A stretch of 64,000 bases of DNA from Conoideocrella luteorostrata. Its lineage: Eukaryota; Ascomycota; Sordariomycetes; Hypocreales; Clavicipitaceae. A model generated the notes under the pieces. That model saw nothing but the letters and a program-made list of their open reading frames with translations. It was not told where the DNA came from and ran no database searches. A program made the translations under genes and the position numbers. How positions within the stretch are numbered: position 1 is the first letter of the stretch; every line of letters begins with the position of its first letter. Shown in pieces: positions 10,500 to 21,044 of the stretch. The DNA lies in contig JASWJB010000063.1 of assembly GCA_032433595.1 (NCBI GenBank), positions 101,089 to 165,088 on the forward strand. Direction: 5' to 3'.

Positions 10500-11794
10500 C
10501 CCTTTTTATTGGCATCGCCTAAGGGCTGAGTGCGAAATCACGTCAAGGAATGACGGCCACCAGGACGGGCTCAACTCGAAATTTCAGGACTGTTCGGAGA
10601 GATGTCCTGACCGCCCGGGATATTGGGATATGTTCAAGTTTCGATGACAGAGCACACTCAGGAAAGCATAACAATGATGCAAAGAAATCCATGACGATGT
10701 GGCAACTCTTCGGCGACGACCAGTGGTTGGAAAAGTTGGGCAGGAGCAGCATCTAACGGAAATCTGCAACTAATGATCTGCTCCCTCAGCTCGACCGCAG
10801 GCATGGCTGTTTGGGCCATTGTTGCCCATGTTTACTCGTGAAATAACTGGTCTCGCCGCTTGCACAGGTTCCGTCAAGAGACTGCACCGGGTGAACAGCA
10901 AACCGTGAGGTGCCGTCATACATACGCTCCGGGCGTCCAGTCTACCATCAACGGCAGCGACTGGTACAGCGAAGGCAGGAATCGTGTTATGGGTTATGTC
11001 CCGAAGGTGGCAGAATATTGAATGCTCTTCTCCACTACACATACTGCTTTTATAGGTAAAGCGAAGGGCACGCTAACGCTAACCTTCATTTCTTGATAGC
11101 TTCAATAATGTTACGTTGTATTGAGCTTTAGTCATACGCAGCTATAGGATTTAATGGCTAGTTTAAGATACTCGCATTCTTCTATTTGCCTCTAAACAAG
11201 GACGATTAAACATCTTCTAGATATCTTTTACTGTCGTGGCGCGTCTCAAAACCAGTCGAAACCGCATTGTGAACGGTGTCCCTTACCACAGATCCCACTC
11301 GCTGCTGATTCTAAATAGCGAGAGATAGATTATCCTGGCGTCGCTTCAACACAATAGTGATGTGTTGTGGTCCTTTGTGACAGATTTGAAGCATCAGTTC
11401 ATGGCGAGCGAATCTGAAGTGAAGTAGAGGCTCTACGCCAAGCGTTCCTCGGTCATCACCAAAAATGGCCTTGCCATCTCAATGTACAAATCAAATCTCC
11501 TCACCAAGTACAACCCCCATACATGGCATATTTGGCAATGTAATCCAGCGCAATGGCGTCAAGTCCGCCTGGCGCCGCGCTTTGTCATCGCCCTCCCCAT
11601 CACGATTTGTAATGGCCGTTATGCCAAGCAGCCACAACCGCCAACTCAGCCGCAATTTGACTATAAAAACAACTGAGCCTGGCCACTACCAATACCCATA
11701 TCCGCAGCAATAATACAACAATCTTATCAGCCAGATTTTACATATGAATTTTTAAACAAGAATTTCAAAAATCATTTTCATCTAAATAACCAAC
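10500..11794. other. Intergenic, includes PhzF promoter
   Basis: No coding sequence recognised. The distal part may contain the degraded promoter of the NLR relic; the proximal 150 bp is the promoter and leader of the PhzF-family gene. Confidence 0.6.
11662..11669 (+). promoter_or_regulatory. Candidate TATA box of the PhzF-family gene
   Basis: TATAAAAA lies 126 bp upstream of the start codon at 11795, followed by an A/T-rich leader. The spacing is plausible for a fungal promoter, but the function is unproven. Confidence 0.45.
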
Positions 11795-12802
11795 ATGTCT
11801 GTCCCCTACTGGATCATAGACGTCTTCTCTTCAACTCCTTACAAAGGCAACCCCTTGGCCATTGTAGACAACACTGCTGCCAACCTCTCAACCACACAGA
11901 TGCAACTCATCGCCCGGCAATTCAACCTCTCTGAAACTACATTCTTCACCAACCCTTCCAAGCCAGAAGCCAGATATTGGCTTCGCTCGTTTCTCCCCGA
12001 CGGGAGAGAGGTCTTTGGCGCAGGGCACAACATCCTAGGCGTATGGTGGTTTCTGTCTTCTTCCGGACGTCTGGACCTTACAACGCCGGACGCCGTGAGG
12101 GAAGACGGAGTAGAGGAGCATGTTGTTTTGCAGGAGTTAGGCGGTGAAGTCATGCCCGTAACGATATTGAAGACGTCAGGCGATGAAAATATCGAGTTCA
12201 CCGTCTCCATGAGACAGGCTTCTCCGAGGACACATGGCATACATCCTAATAAAGCAAGCTTGGCAGCTAGTATTGGATTATCAGCAGATGAAATTGGTCT
12301 TTTGGTCAACGGGCCCAACGGGCCTGTCCGACTCCAAGCGCAAGTCATGTCCACGTCGACTACGCACCACCTCCTCGTGCCGATATCATCGGTCGATGCC
12401 TTGAACAAGGTCGCCGTTCAAAGAGACCAGTTGCTCGAACAACTGGCCCTCGTGGACGAACGAGCCTACGGGTTGTTTCTATTTGCGCCGATAAAATCCA
12501 CGGCAAGTGGTGAACCAGCCTTCCAAGCTCGATTCTTTAGTCCGGGCATGTCAGGAGAAGATCCTGCAACAGGCAGTGCAGCAGGCCCATTTTCAGCGTA
12601 CCTGCACAGGAGCGGTGCATTAGGACTGAGAGGCGGCGTCTCGACGATTGAGGTGCATCAGGGCCTACGAGTTGGAAGGCATTGTATCATTCGGGTGAGC
12701 TTGGAAAGTGAGGGCGATGAATTGACCGTTGATGTTGTCGGGGGTGGTGTTTGGGTTGCGGAGGGAAAGATTCATGTTCCTGACAAGTCTTTGGAATTTT
12801 GA
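11795..12802 (+). CDS. PhzF-family (phenazine biosynthesis-like) isomerase
   Basis: Two-lobed PhzF/diaminopimelate-epimerase-like protein, 335 aa, intronless. The N-terminal pattern (VFSSTPYKGNPLAIV) is typical. The catalytic glutamate is E47 in NLSETTF. The GAGHNILG loop (75-82) and the C-terminal GEDPATGSAAG motif form the active-site cleft between the lobes. The family includes the bacterial enzyme isomerising trans-2,3-dihydro-3-hydroxyanthranilate, but fungal members are mostly uncharacterised and no phenazine genes lie nearby, so the substrate is unknown. The leader immediately before the ATG is A-rich (ACCAACATGTC). A single-copy cytosolic enzyme is the simplest reading. Confidence 0.9.
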   Translation: MSVPYWIIDVFSSTPYKGNPLAIVDNTAANLSTTQMQLIARQFNLSETTFFTNPSKPEARYWLRSFLPDGREVFGAGHNILGVWWFLSSSGRLDLTTPDAVREDGVEEHVVLQELGGEVMPVTILKTSGDENIEFTVSMRQASPRTHGIHPNKASLAASIGLSADEIGLLVNGPNGPVRLQAQVMSTSTTHHLLVPISSVDALNKVAVQRDQLLEQLALVDERAYGLFLFAPIKSTASGEPAFQARFFSPGMSGEDPATGSAAGPFSAYLHRSGALGLRGGVSTIEVHQGLRVGRHCIIRVSLESEGDELTVDVVGGGVWVAEGKIHVPDKSLEF

Positions 12803-13340
12803 CGCTCGTTTTGTGTTGGGCAATGCTGTTTGTCATTCGCTGGTGTGCTCAAACTGGTCGGATGTATGTAAGTGGTGATGGACAAGCTCGAGGAGTTGCA
12901 CAGCATTAGCGGTTATTTGTTTTTCATCCAAAGAAGCGCGATTTCGTAAATTAAAGTTATAAAGTTTTACTGATTAAAAACAAGTACTATTCCGCCTTGT
13001 ACTTTAATACTCTCAATTGCGTCTAAATGCAGCCTACTTGACGAACGCCCATGAACAGCGACTAACGACAGTGCGATAACTAGCTAACTAGATGATTACT
13101 CCGTACGGAGTACTGTTTTACACATCGGCCAGGGTCCAGCACCTGTGCTACCGTCCGACTGCAACGTCATCTGAATGTCCTGCTCGTCGCCCACTCATGA
13201 CAACCAGGCACCACCCACAGCATCATAAGTCTTTTCAACTCCTCCCCAATCAACCACCGCTTCAATCGCGCTTCAATTCCCCCCTCCCGCCCCAAAGCAC
13301 ACATCCCATGAAGCCATCCTCATAGCCCAATCCCGCAAGG
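12803..13340. other. Intergenic with palindromic TACTCCGTA element
   Basis: Contains the 3' region of the PhzF gene, a perfect palindrome at 13097-13112 and the C-rich leader of the SNARE gene. No coding sequence seen. Confidence 0.65.
13097..13112. repeat. Perfect 16-bp palindrome of the TACTCCGTA family
   Basis: TACTCCGTACGGAGTA is the mirror arrangement of the element at 2766-2781 and lies 228 bp upstream of the SNARE start codon. Confidence 0.9.
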
Positions 13341-14123
13341 ATGATGTCCTCCACCAACGAGGAAGACCCCTTCCTCCAAGTCCAACAGTAGGTCCCCCAT
13401 CATCGCCATCTTCTTTCCTCCCAGCTAACAAATCCTCCCAGGGACGTCCTCACCCAGTTATCCTCCACACGGCCCCTTTTCGCCTCCTACCTCCGCATTC
13501 GCTCCCTTACCACCGCCCGTTCGTCCCCCGAGCTCGCCTCCGCCCAGACTGATCTCGAATCCGCTCTTTCCTCCCTGGCCGAAGACCTCTCCGATCTAGT
13601 CGCCTCCGTGCAGGCAATCGAATCAAACCCTTCACAATATGGCATCTCTCCCAACGAGGTCTCCCGCCGCAAAAGACTCGTCCAAGAAGTCGGGGGCGAA
13701 ATCGAGGACATGCGCGAAGAGCTCAACAAGAAGATCGATCACAGGAAACCAGCAAGTGACCTACCCGATCCAAACTCCTTTGCTATAGGCGACGGTGAAG
13801 GCGAAGGGGATGCGTACGCCGAGTTCGAGCAGCAACAGCAGATGGAAATGATGCGTGAGCAAGACGATCATTTGGACGGGGTGTTTCAGACAGTGGGTAA
13901 TCTGAGGAGGCAGGCGGATGATATGGGGCGAGAGCTGGAGGAGCAGGAGGTGATGCTGGAGGTGATGGATGAGGCGGTAGACAGAGTAGATAGCAGGCTG
14001 CAGACCGGGATGCAGAAGCTGCAGTACGTGATGAGGAACAATGAGGATCGCTGGAGCAGTTGCTGCATTGCTGTGTTGATATTTGTGCTAATTCTATTGT
14101 TGTTCCTACTGTTGATTTTGTAA
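13341..14123 (+). CDS. TLG1: Syntaxin-6/10-type Qc-SNARE (Tlg1-like)
   Basis: Tail-anchored t-SNARE for fusion of endosome-derived vesicles with the trans-Golgi network. Model join(13341..13387, 13442..14123), 242 aa. The first exon encodes MMSSTNEEDPFLQVQ; the DPF(L/F)xV start is the hallmark of the syntaxin-6 N-terminal domain. The intron has a GTAGGT donor at 13388 and AGCTAAC...CCCAG at its 3' end. An N-terminal helical bundle (about 10-110) contains the conserved IESNPSQYGIS segment. The SNARE helix (about 155-215) includes LRRQADDMGRELEEQEVMLEVMDEAVDRV with a central glutamine. A single C-terminal membrane anchor (IAVLIFVLILLLFLLLIL) ends the protein, with no lumenal tail. A start at the second ATG (13344) would drop only one residue. 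The gene converges on GLE1. Confidence 0.87.
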
Positions 14124-14555
14124 TAAATCAAAGGAAGGGGGACTTTTTAGCGCAATGGGAGTAGTGAGGAACAGGAGGAGTATCTGATGCAGCGGACTGG
14201 TTTCATTATTTTACGTGAGGCGTACGACAAGGAGTTCATGGACGGATACACTAGGAATATAGATACCATCATGGATTTGGTGCTGTGGCGCATTCATCCA
14301 CTGCTATATGTTCACGTACGACGGGCTGGAAGACATGATTTTATTCGCTTATTGGTTCCGAATGTCATTGATCCCAACACCATGTTTACACAGAAACGCC
14401 TGTACATGTTCTCCGTAGCCAACGTCTCTTACGTACAAGCTGTCATCAGGGCTGTTGAGGCCTGAGCTATACTTCCTTGAGCGCCATCTAAAGTCGATCT
14501 CTCTGACTTCTCCTTGTTTCTCTATACACCGGTATTTACGCCAAATTTAATGAGC
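14124..14555. other. Short convergent intergenic region
   Basis: 3' flanks of the SNARE gene and GLE1. A 92-codon plus-strand frame (14187-14465) has no family features and is probably untranslated. Confidence 0.55.
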
Positions 14556-16276
14556 TCATGCTAATGCAAGGCCGCCCTCTGAATGCAGAATGTCAGCCAA
14601 GGCACGCAACGAACCGGCGGCGGATGAATTAGCTGGTGCCTTTTTTGGGAAATCCACCAGCGCAAGCCTCAAGGCAGCTACAGCTGCATTTCCATAAAAG
14701 TTGAGGAATCGCTGCTCATGGCCGTCAATCATGGATCGCAAAACAACGAGCTGCGTGTTGGAAATTTCATTTGCAGGGCAGTTCACAATGCATGCAAACG
14801 CCTTCCAATAATTTGTTGGTGGATATGGGTTTTTTTTGGATGCCTTGCTGAAGTCTCGCAAAGAAATTGAGGCAAACCCAGCGCCAAGGCCAGCCATTCT
14901 GTCGTTGTGGTTCTGTTCTGGAACCCACGAAGGCCCGTCCTTCTTCCAGCCCAGGGCTTGCCTGCCCCTCTCGGTCTTATCGTTGCCTCTTGATCCGAAT
15001 AGCACAGGACACACCACCCTGAGTTTGGCAAGTAAAATGTCTATCAGGGACTGTCCCCGCCATGAAAAGTCATTGTGGGAGAATACTTGGGCCGCGAAGA
15101 CGCCAATAGGATCCGCGGCTTTGGGATTTGCTCCACACTCGTTGATGAATTGGCTGATGATGCCTTTGGCAATTATGTTCATTAAATAGATGAACAATGA
15201 GGGCAAGGTTGCGCCGTTGTTCGGCACGTCCTGACTTGAAGCATCGCGCGGCGTGGCTATGAAAGGGCTGGCTTCAATTGCGGGACTGGGGAGCTGTCCG
15301 TCGAGCGACTGTCTCAACAGAGACATGATTTTGCTTGTCTGTAGCTAGTTAGACAGATGCTGTATGTAGGGGTGTTTTCGTAGAACAAACTTACCGGCTG
15401 GACATTGGCTCCCCTTCCACTTGTCAACTGTCCAATTGAGACGCGAATTTCTCTTCGAATCGTGCCAATTTTGCCCTTCAAGGGTGAGCCTCCCACTTTC
15501 GATGCAGCTAGAAGATCTTTCCGTAGTAGCTTTAGAGCTCGGTGGATTTGGACATAGCGATCAGACAAAGGATCAAGATGCGACCTTTGCTGCTGTGGTA
15601 TTGGGTTTTGTGTTGCGGGCTGTTGGGTTAGAATGGAGCTTGCAGCTGCTATTGAGGTCTTGTTTTGATTTGGAGCAGCCACTTGTTGTGGAGGCACGGG
15701 AACTTGTTGCTGACCAGCCGTGCTAAACGGATTGCCCAGCGCGGATTTACCCAGATTTGAGAATAGCCCATTTGATTGAGGTGATTTAGCAGCTGGCGGG
15801 TTTGCTTTGGTCTGCGTCTGCGTAGATGGTTCGACCTTCTTCACCTCTGAGGTTAATGCTGCCGTTGAAAGTTGTTTCTTCTTGTCGATCGGTTTCTCCA
15901 CTGGCTTGATAGGCTCTGGTTGTGGTTTCGGCGGAGGTGGTTTTGGTATCGATTTCGCTCTAAGCTCCTGCAATCTCCTCTCTTCCGCAGCAATAGCTGC
16001 CTCAGCCTTTAACCTCTCCTGCTCCCTATGCTCTTGTTCCAGTATGCGATTATGTTCCTCCTTAAGCTCATGCAGCTCGTACACCCGGATTGCAGCCTCT
16101 CTCACTCTCGAGTGCTCGGCCTGCGCTGCAGTTAGAGCCTCATGATGGCTCAATGCAGTATTTCTGTCTTCTAGAAGAAAGCTAGAAAGATAACCTCGAT
16201 CGGGGCTCGATAGCAGCTGGCTTCTCCTCAGAGGGGAGGAGTTTGCCATGTTGTTGGTGGGCAGGTCGGCGAGCAA
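14556..16276 (-). CDS. GLE1: mRNA export factor Gle1
   Basis: Nuclear-pore-associated activator of the DEAD-box ATPase Dbp5, acting with inositol hexakisphosphate in mRNA export. Model complement(join(14556..15338, 15395..16276)), 554 aa, close to the 538 aa of yeast Gle1. A coiled coil (about 50-110, rich in Glu, Arg, Leu and Gln) is followed by a Pro/Lys-rich linker and a Gln-rich region. The C-terminal HEAT-like Gle1 domain begins around 240 (DRYVQIHRALKLLRKDL) and contains the conserved segments WKAFACIVNCP and FLNFYG. The intron (15339-15394) has donor GTAAGT and acceptor CTACAG and keeps phase 0. Start chosen at the first in-frame ATG; M10 (MANSSPL) is an alternative. Confidence 0.9.
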
Positions 16277-19200
16277 GACGCGTGCTATTGTCTAGACATC
16301 GAGGGTTGTGCACGACTCAACACTTGACTCGATTAGGCTGGAATACTCTTCCCGTACAGACAATAACCAAAGGGCGGCGATGCTTTTCGTCACAGTAATT
16401 AATGTCAAGATGTTGTTGTATCGTTGATTGATACTGTTACCGCAAACCTCTAGTCGTCGATAGGTAAATTCGTAGATTATCGACGGTCAGTACGTATAGC
16501 GCGCCTATCTAGTATCGGATCCGCTAAAATATAGTCCCGATACCTTTGCGTCGGGGTCGTGCTTGTTCTGTCCATGGCTGCCGCGATTGCCACCCCAGTT
16601 GCTGGCTGCTACCGGAGGGGCCTACTGCCCCGTCCTGTTATATCACCACACCCACGCCAGCCTCAGGGTAGTTTCCAGCATTCGGCAATAAACGTCCACG
16701 TCTACACAAAAGCTTGGGCAATTAACGAAATTAATGACGGAGTCCCCCGACGATCGTCATTCTATTAAGTGCTGATGATTGTTTCTTTTCCTTTTAAGTT
16801 CGAGACAGGACGACAGCCGAAATGAGGCCTAACTCGACGTCATAAGAAAGTCGATCAATCTGCTGCGACTCGGTCTCATCCCCTTTTCAATCACATTAGC
16901 CCGTTAATTGACATCATTAGCGTCATTCCGCCTGCCAAGCTCCAACGTACTAGTATAGCATTGACAGGATTCGTTGCAATTTCTATGTTGTATTCTGGTG
17001 ACTTGCTTGCTTAAGTTTGTGCTGAGCTGTGCAACGCAACGTATCAGAGCAGCCTGATTGAATTTGTCATATGGAGTACTCCGTACTTATGTGGCATCAA
17101 GTATAGATCTCCGAACACCTTCTCGTTCCGCAACCCTTGCCTCTGGCTTAGCACTGCCCAATACTCCGTACTGCGGCAGCAATATCGAGAGATGCAAAGA
17201 GCAAGTGACACAGAGTGAAGCGGAAGGCAATAAATGCCGCCATCAATTGGACAAGCAGCATAACCTCCGTGCTCCGAACCACACACGTCATGGTTGAGTC
17301 TTGCTTCCTGATAACAGCACTGATTGCCGCACACAGTGTCTTCCATTGGACAACCTGCCACGTGCGCCACAGAAGCTATAGGACAGTTTCAACGAGCACA
17401 TAATACCATATCATTACCCGATATCGACGCACGTATAACCTTTTGAAGCCTTATCGAGCTAGTAGCAGTTGGGCGGAGATGTGGATATCGTCGGAATGCT
17501 GGCGTCGCTCTTTTTCGGGTTCATACCGACTGTGAGAATATTGCCCTTAGTTTAGACTTTCGCCATCGACCAAACAAAACCAAGCGTCTCTTTCTTCTTA
17601 GTCGCGCGTCGTTTGAAGAAGGACATATTATTGTGCCGGATGCTTAGGGAGCCGACGTGAAGTATACTTTACTCTACCACAACCATGTCACAGAAAGCTC
17701 GACAAATACGGCATGTATGGACGACGTTTGCATATGTCGAAGCCTAGGTGGTACGGCTGTCAGATTCACAGCCCTTCGCCATTGCTATAAACTACAGCGT
17801 CGTATTGCAAATCACTGCATGTTAGCCCATGTTCGTGCGGCATTGATGACTGTAAGCCTCTGCATCAAATCAGATCAATGTGACGGAATGCTCGTGCAAG
17901 GCAGAAGCACGGCACGTGCGAAACTTTTCAGACTCACCAACATTTGACATAAAATTGTCTGCTAACTCTTGACAACATACGCTCTGTAAAAGTCTGACAC
18001 GGAGGGCTTACATTTGGTGGTCGGAATACAATGACGAAATAGACAACTTTGCAGGTCACTCGTAAAGAGCGGCGTTGTCCGCCTGTTCTAGAAATACGCA
18101 CGATTCGGAGTATCCACCATATTCACATTATCAGTTCTGGCGAGAACCCTGAACAGGGGGCTGCGATTCATAGCTGCAGCAACTTTTTGGTGGATCAGAC
18201 TCGACTGAAATCATCAACACTCGAGGGCGGCATTCTGCGTGATTCGAGCAGTTAGGCCAGGTATTGCACTTTTTAGTACTCCGTACTCCGTACTCTAGAC
18301 TGTTCTAGAGTTGAGCCCCAAAGTCATGGCAAAAGTAATTATGTGTACGGAGTACTCACGAGGCAACGGACATTTAGCTTGGCCCCATGCGACGGGGCCA
18401 AACCTTGCCCAGCTCGCCCAACCGTTTTTCGCTGGTGCAGACAGTCGACGTCAGGAGCCGGCCAGGGCTCGGCATGGCTTGCCAGAGTCGTTAGGCCTTA
18501 ACTGTACTCCGTATATGCTTGCTTCATGATAAGGCTTCATCGGTCCTGGGTTTTATCTGCGTACTCAGAGTCTCAGCGTCCGTCCGCCCGCCCATCAGCT
18601 CAGATCCAATACTATGCGTAGAAGTTGTTATATTGCAGACTGTGGAGAAGCCGAAACTCTCTCTGTGTCGATAACCTCAACGTTGGGTCTGAACTTGGTT
18701 GTATCACGGCTAGTTACTCCGTAGCCTTTGCCATATTGTTCATTAGAGACGGAGCAAATTGACGGCGGAGCTTTGGCCAACCAGGCACTACCCGAGCCCA
18801 CAGATTATTACCGCAGCCCACCAATAGGCTGCGAAGCCCCTCTGAAGCAACGTCTGGTGGCGGCTGCTTCCCCCATTCGCGCAGCTCCAGTGCTGGCGTT
18901 AGCTGTCCGGTAGCCCCTCACCCATCTACTCCCCCAGCTCTGCACGCCAAGCACCCCCTGGGCAAGCCATGGCCAACCCGTAGTTAGTACCCGGTCCCGT
19001 TCGGTACCACCAGCACTCGAGCAACTGCCAATGCCAGCCAGGCCAGCATCTATCCATCTATCCCTGCTCCGTTTCGGCTCTCCGTCTCTTCCCATCGTTC
19101 ACCACCATCTTCAGTCACAGTCTCTTCGTCTTGAGCTGGGCTTTTTCCCCTCTCTCTTCATCCCGTCCATCCCATACCGCCTTCTTTTCTCGGTCTTCAT

Positions 19201-19582
19201 CATCCTATTGCACGAATCCTTCCTTTGCACGCTCCTTGGCTCTTGTCGAGCCCGCTTTTGCAAATCAGACGCAATTCCACCCTCCTTTTTGGCAACCACG
19301 TACACCACATCCGTGCCCTCCTTCAGCTCCCAGGGGCGTTGCTTGCTACTGTCTCTGAAGCCAGCTCCCAGTCGACCATCAAGTACCCTCAAGCGATTAT
19401 TCCATCGCTCAAACATTGATTCTCCATACCTCCGACAGGAAGAAGTCATATACTCAACAAATCAAACCTTCTCAACCCTATTGCCAAGTATTACACCAAG
19501 TCTTGCATCGCAACTGGCCGCACTCGACGTGCCTCGCAATACCTTCGTCTAACTGTGTGCTGCGCGCCTCTGACTGCCCATC
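16277..19582. other. Long intergenic / SSD1 upstream region
   Basis: About 3.3 kb without a supportable gene. It is rich in the TACTCCGTA family (17073-17086, 17162-17170, 18277-18295, 18346-18357, 18505-18513, 18715-18723). The last 500 bp, from about 19060, is strongly pyrimidine-rich and probably forms the long promoter and 5' leader of SSD1; several short upstream open frames occur there but none resembles a protein. Confidence 0.6.
18277..18295. repeat. Tandem TACTCCG units
   Basis: TACTCCG is repeated head to tail (TACTCCGTACTCCGTACTC). It shows that the dispersed element can also expand in tandem. Confidence 0.85.
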
Positions 19583-21013
19583 ATGGAGCAGCAGCAGCAA
19601 CAGCAACAACAGCCGCCGCCGCAGAAGCAGCAGCAGCAGCAGCAGCCGACTGGCGGTGTCCCTGGACCTACTGGAAGAAGACTGCACATTGCCCATCGGC
19701 GAAGCCCATCGGAGCTGACCCCATTGATGAGCATGTTTGCCAATCCTGGAAGTAAGTTGCTATTACCCTAAATTTGAATTGACTTCTTTGTGGGTACGAA
19801 TATTGCGTATTTATCGTCGGGTTGCTGTCTGCCTTTTCACGACACAGCTAGTAAATTCACATACACTCGGTACCAGAACAGTGTTGTAGCTACTACTGCC
19901 GGAAAACGCAATGCCTGTACACCTACATGCAAATTCCTCTACTACATACGACTAACACTATGTTTTTTTTTGTCGCAGTGGAACAGTTGGCTATTCAGCA
20001 GCAAATTGAGCTGTTGCAGCAGCAGCAACAGCAGATCCAGGCGACCCATCAGCAGTATGTCAACATGGGCATGATGCCTCCAGGCCAAACAATCGGCCCT
20101 AATGGCGCATTCAATCCTTTGCAGCCCATGGGAAATGCTTTCCAGTTCCCCAATCAGATGGGACAGCAGAACATGGCTCCTCCAAGCCAGCCACATTCAC
20201 ATCGCCGTAATCAGTCGGCAATGCCAAATATGGGCGTGGGTCCTCCGCCCGCACCATCGTCTGGTGCTTCCGGATCTACCTTCGGCAATTTCGAAGCTCC
20301 CCAGACCCAGAATCGAGAGAACACCGGTGGTAGAGGAGGTCGTGGAGGGTCTTCCGGCGGTGGCGGCGGTCATCAGCGACGACACTCTCTTGCTTTAGCT
20401 GATGCCAAAAAGGCTGCCGAGATCGCACAGCAGAAACGCACCACCAGCGGTTTCCAATTTCCCGGACCCTCCGCATCAACTTCTGACAAGCCAGACGATG
20501 AGAATAAACCAGTGACGTCATCCAACCTGGACAGTCCTGTTGGCCAAGGTCCAGCCAGAGGCCGAGGGGGGCATGGCCGAAGCCAGAGTATGGCCGTCAA
20601 CGGTCGAGGAGGCTCTGGCTTGCGCTCAAGTGCTTTCAACACTGGTGGTGATAGTGATTTCCGCCGTGGAGGAGGCCATGCGCGCACTGGATCTCGAAAT
20701 TTTGAGGGGAACTGGCGCACTCAGGGACAGAACCAGGACCCTTCTGGTAACGCCAATCAAGCATCCTCCTTTCAGCCTGGTCATAGGTCTCGTGGCTCTA
20801 TGAACCAGTCTGTATCTTCTATTGGCGGTTTCCAGTACAACCCCAATCAACCGCAGTTGATGCAACTACCTAACCAGATGATGATGCCGCAGATGTATGG
20901 CCAGCAACTTAACCCTCTCCAACTTGGCCAGCTGCAAGCCCTTCAAGCTGCGCAGATGAACGGCCAGCAATTTCAAGGCCTTCAAAGTTCTCAGCATTCC
21001 GGTCAGCTCGGTG

Positions 21014-21044
<31 letters not shown>

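Noticed and set aside
14187..14465. 92-aa ORF downstream of the SNARE gene
   Set aside because: Lies between convergent genes, no family features, likely 3' UTR.
19031..19552. 173-aa ORF upstream of SSD1
   Set aside because: Pyrimidine-rich leader translated by chance; composition is Ser/Leu/Pro-biased without motifs.
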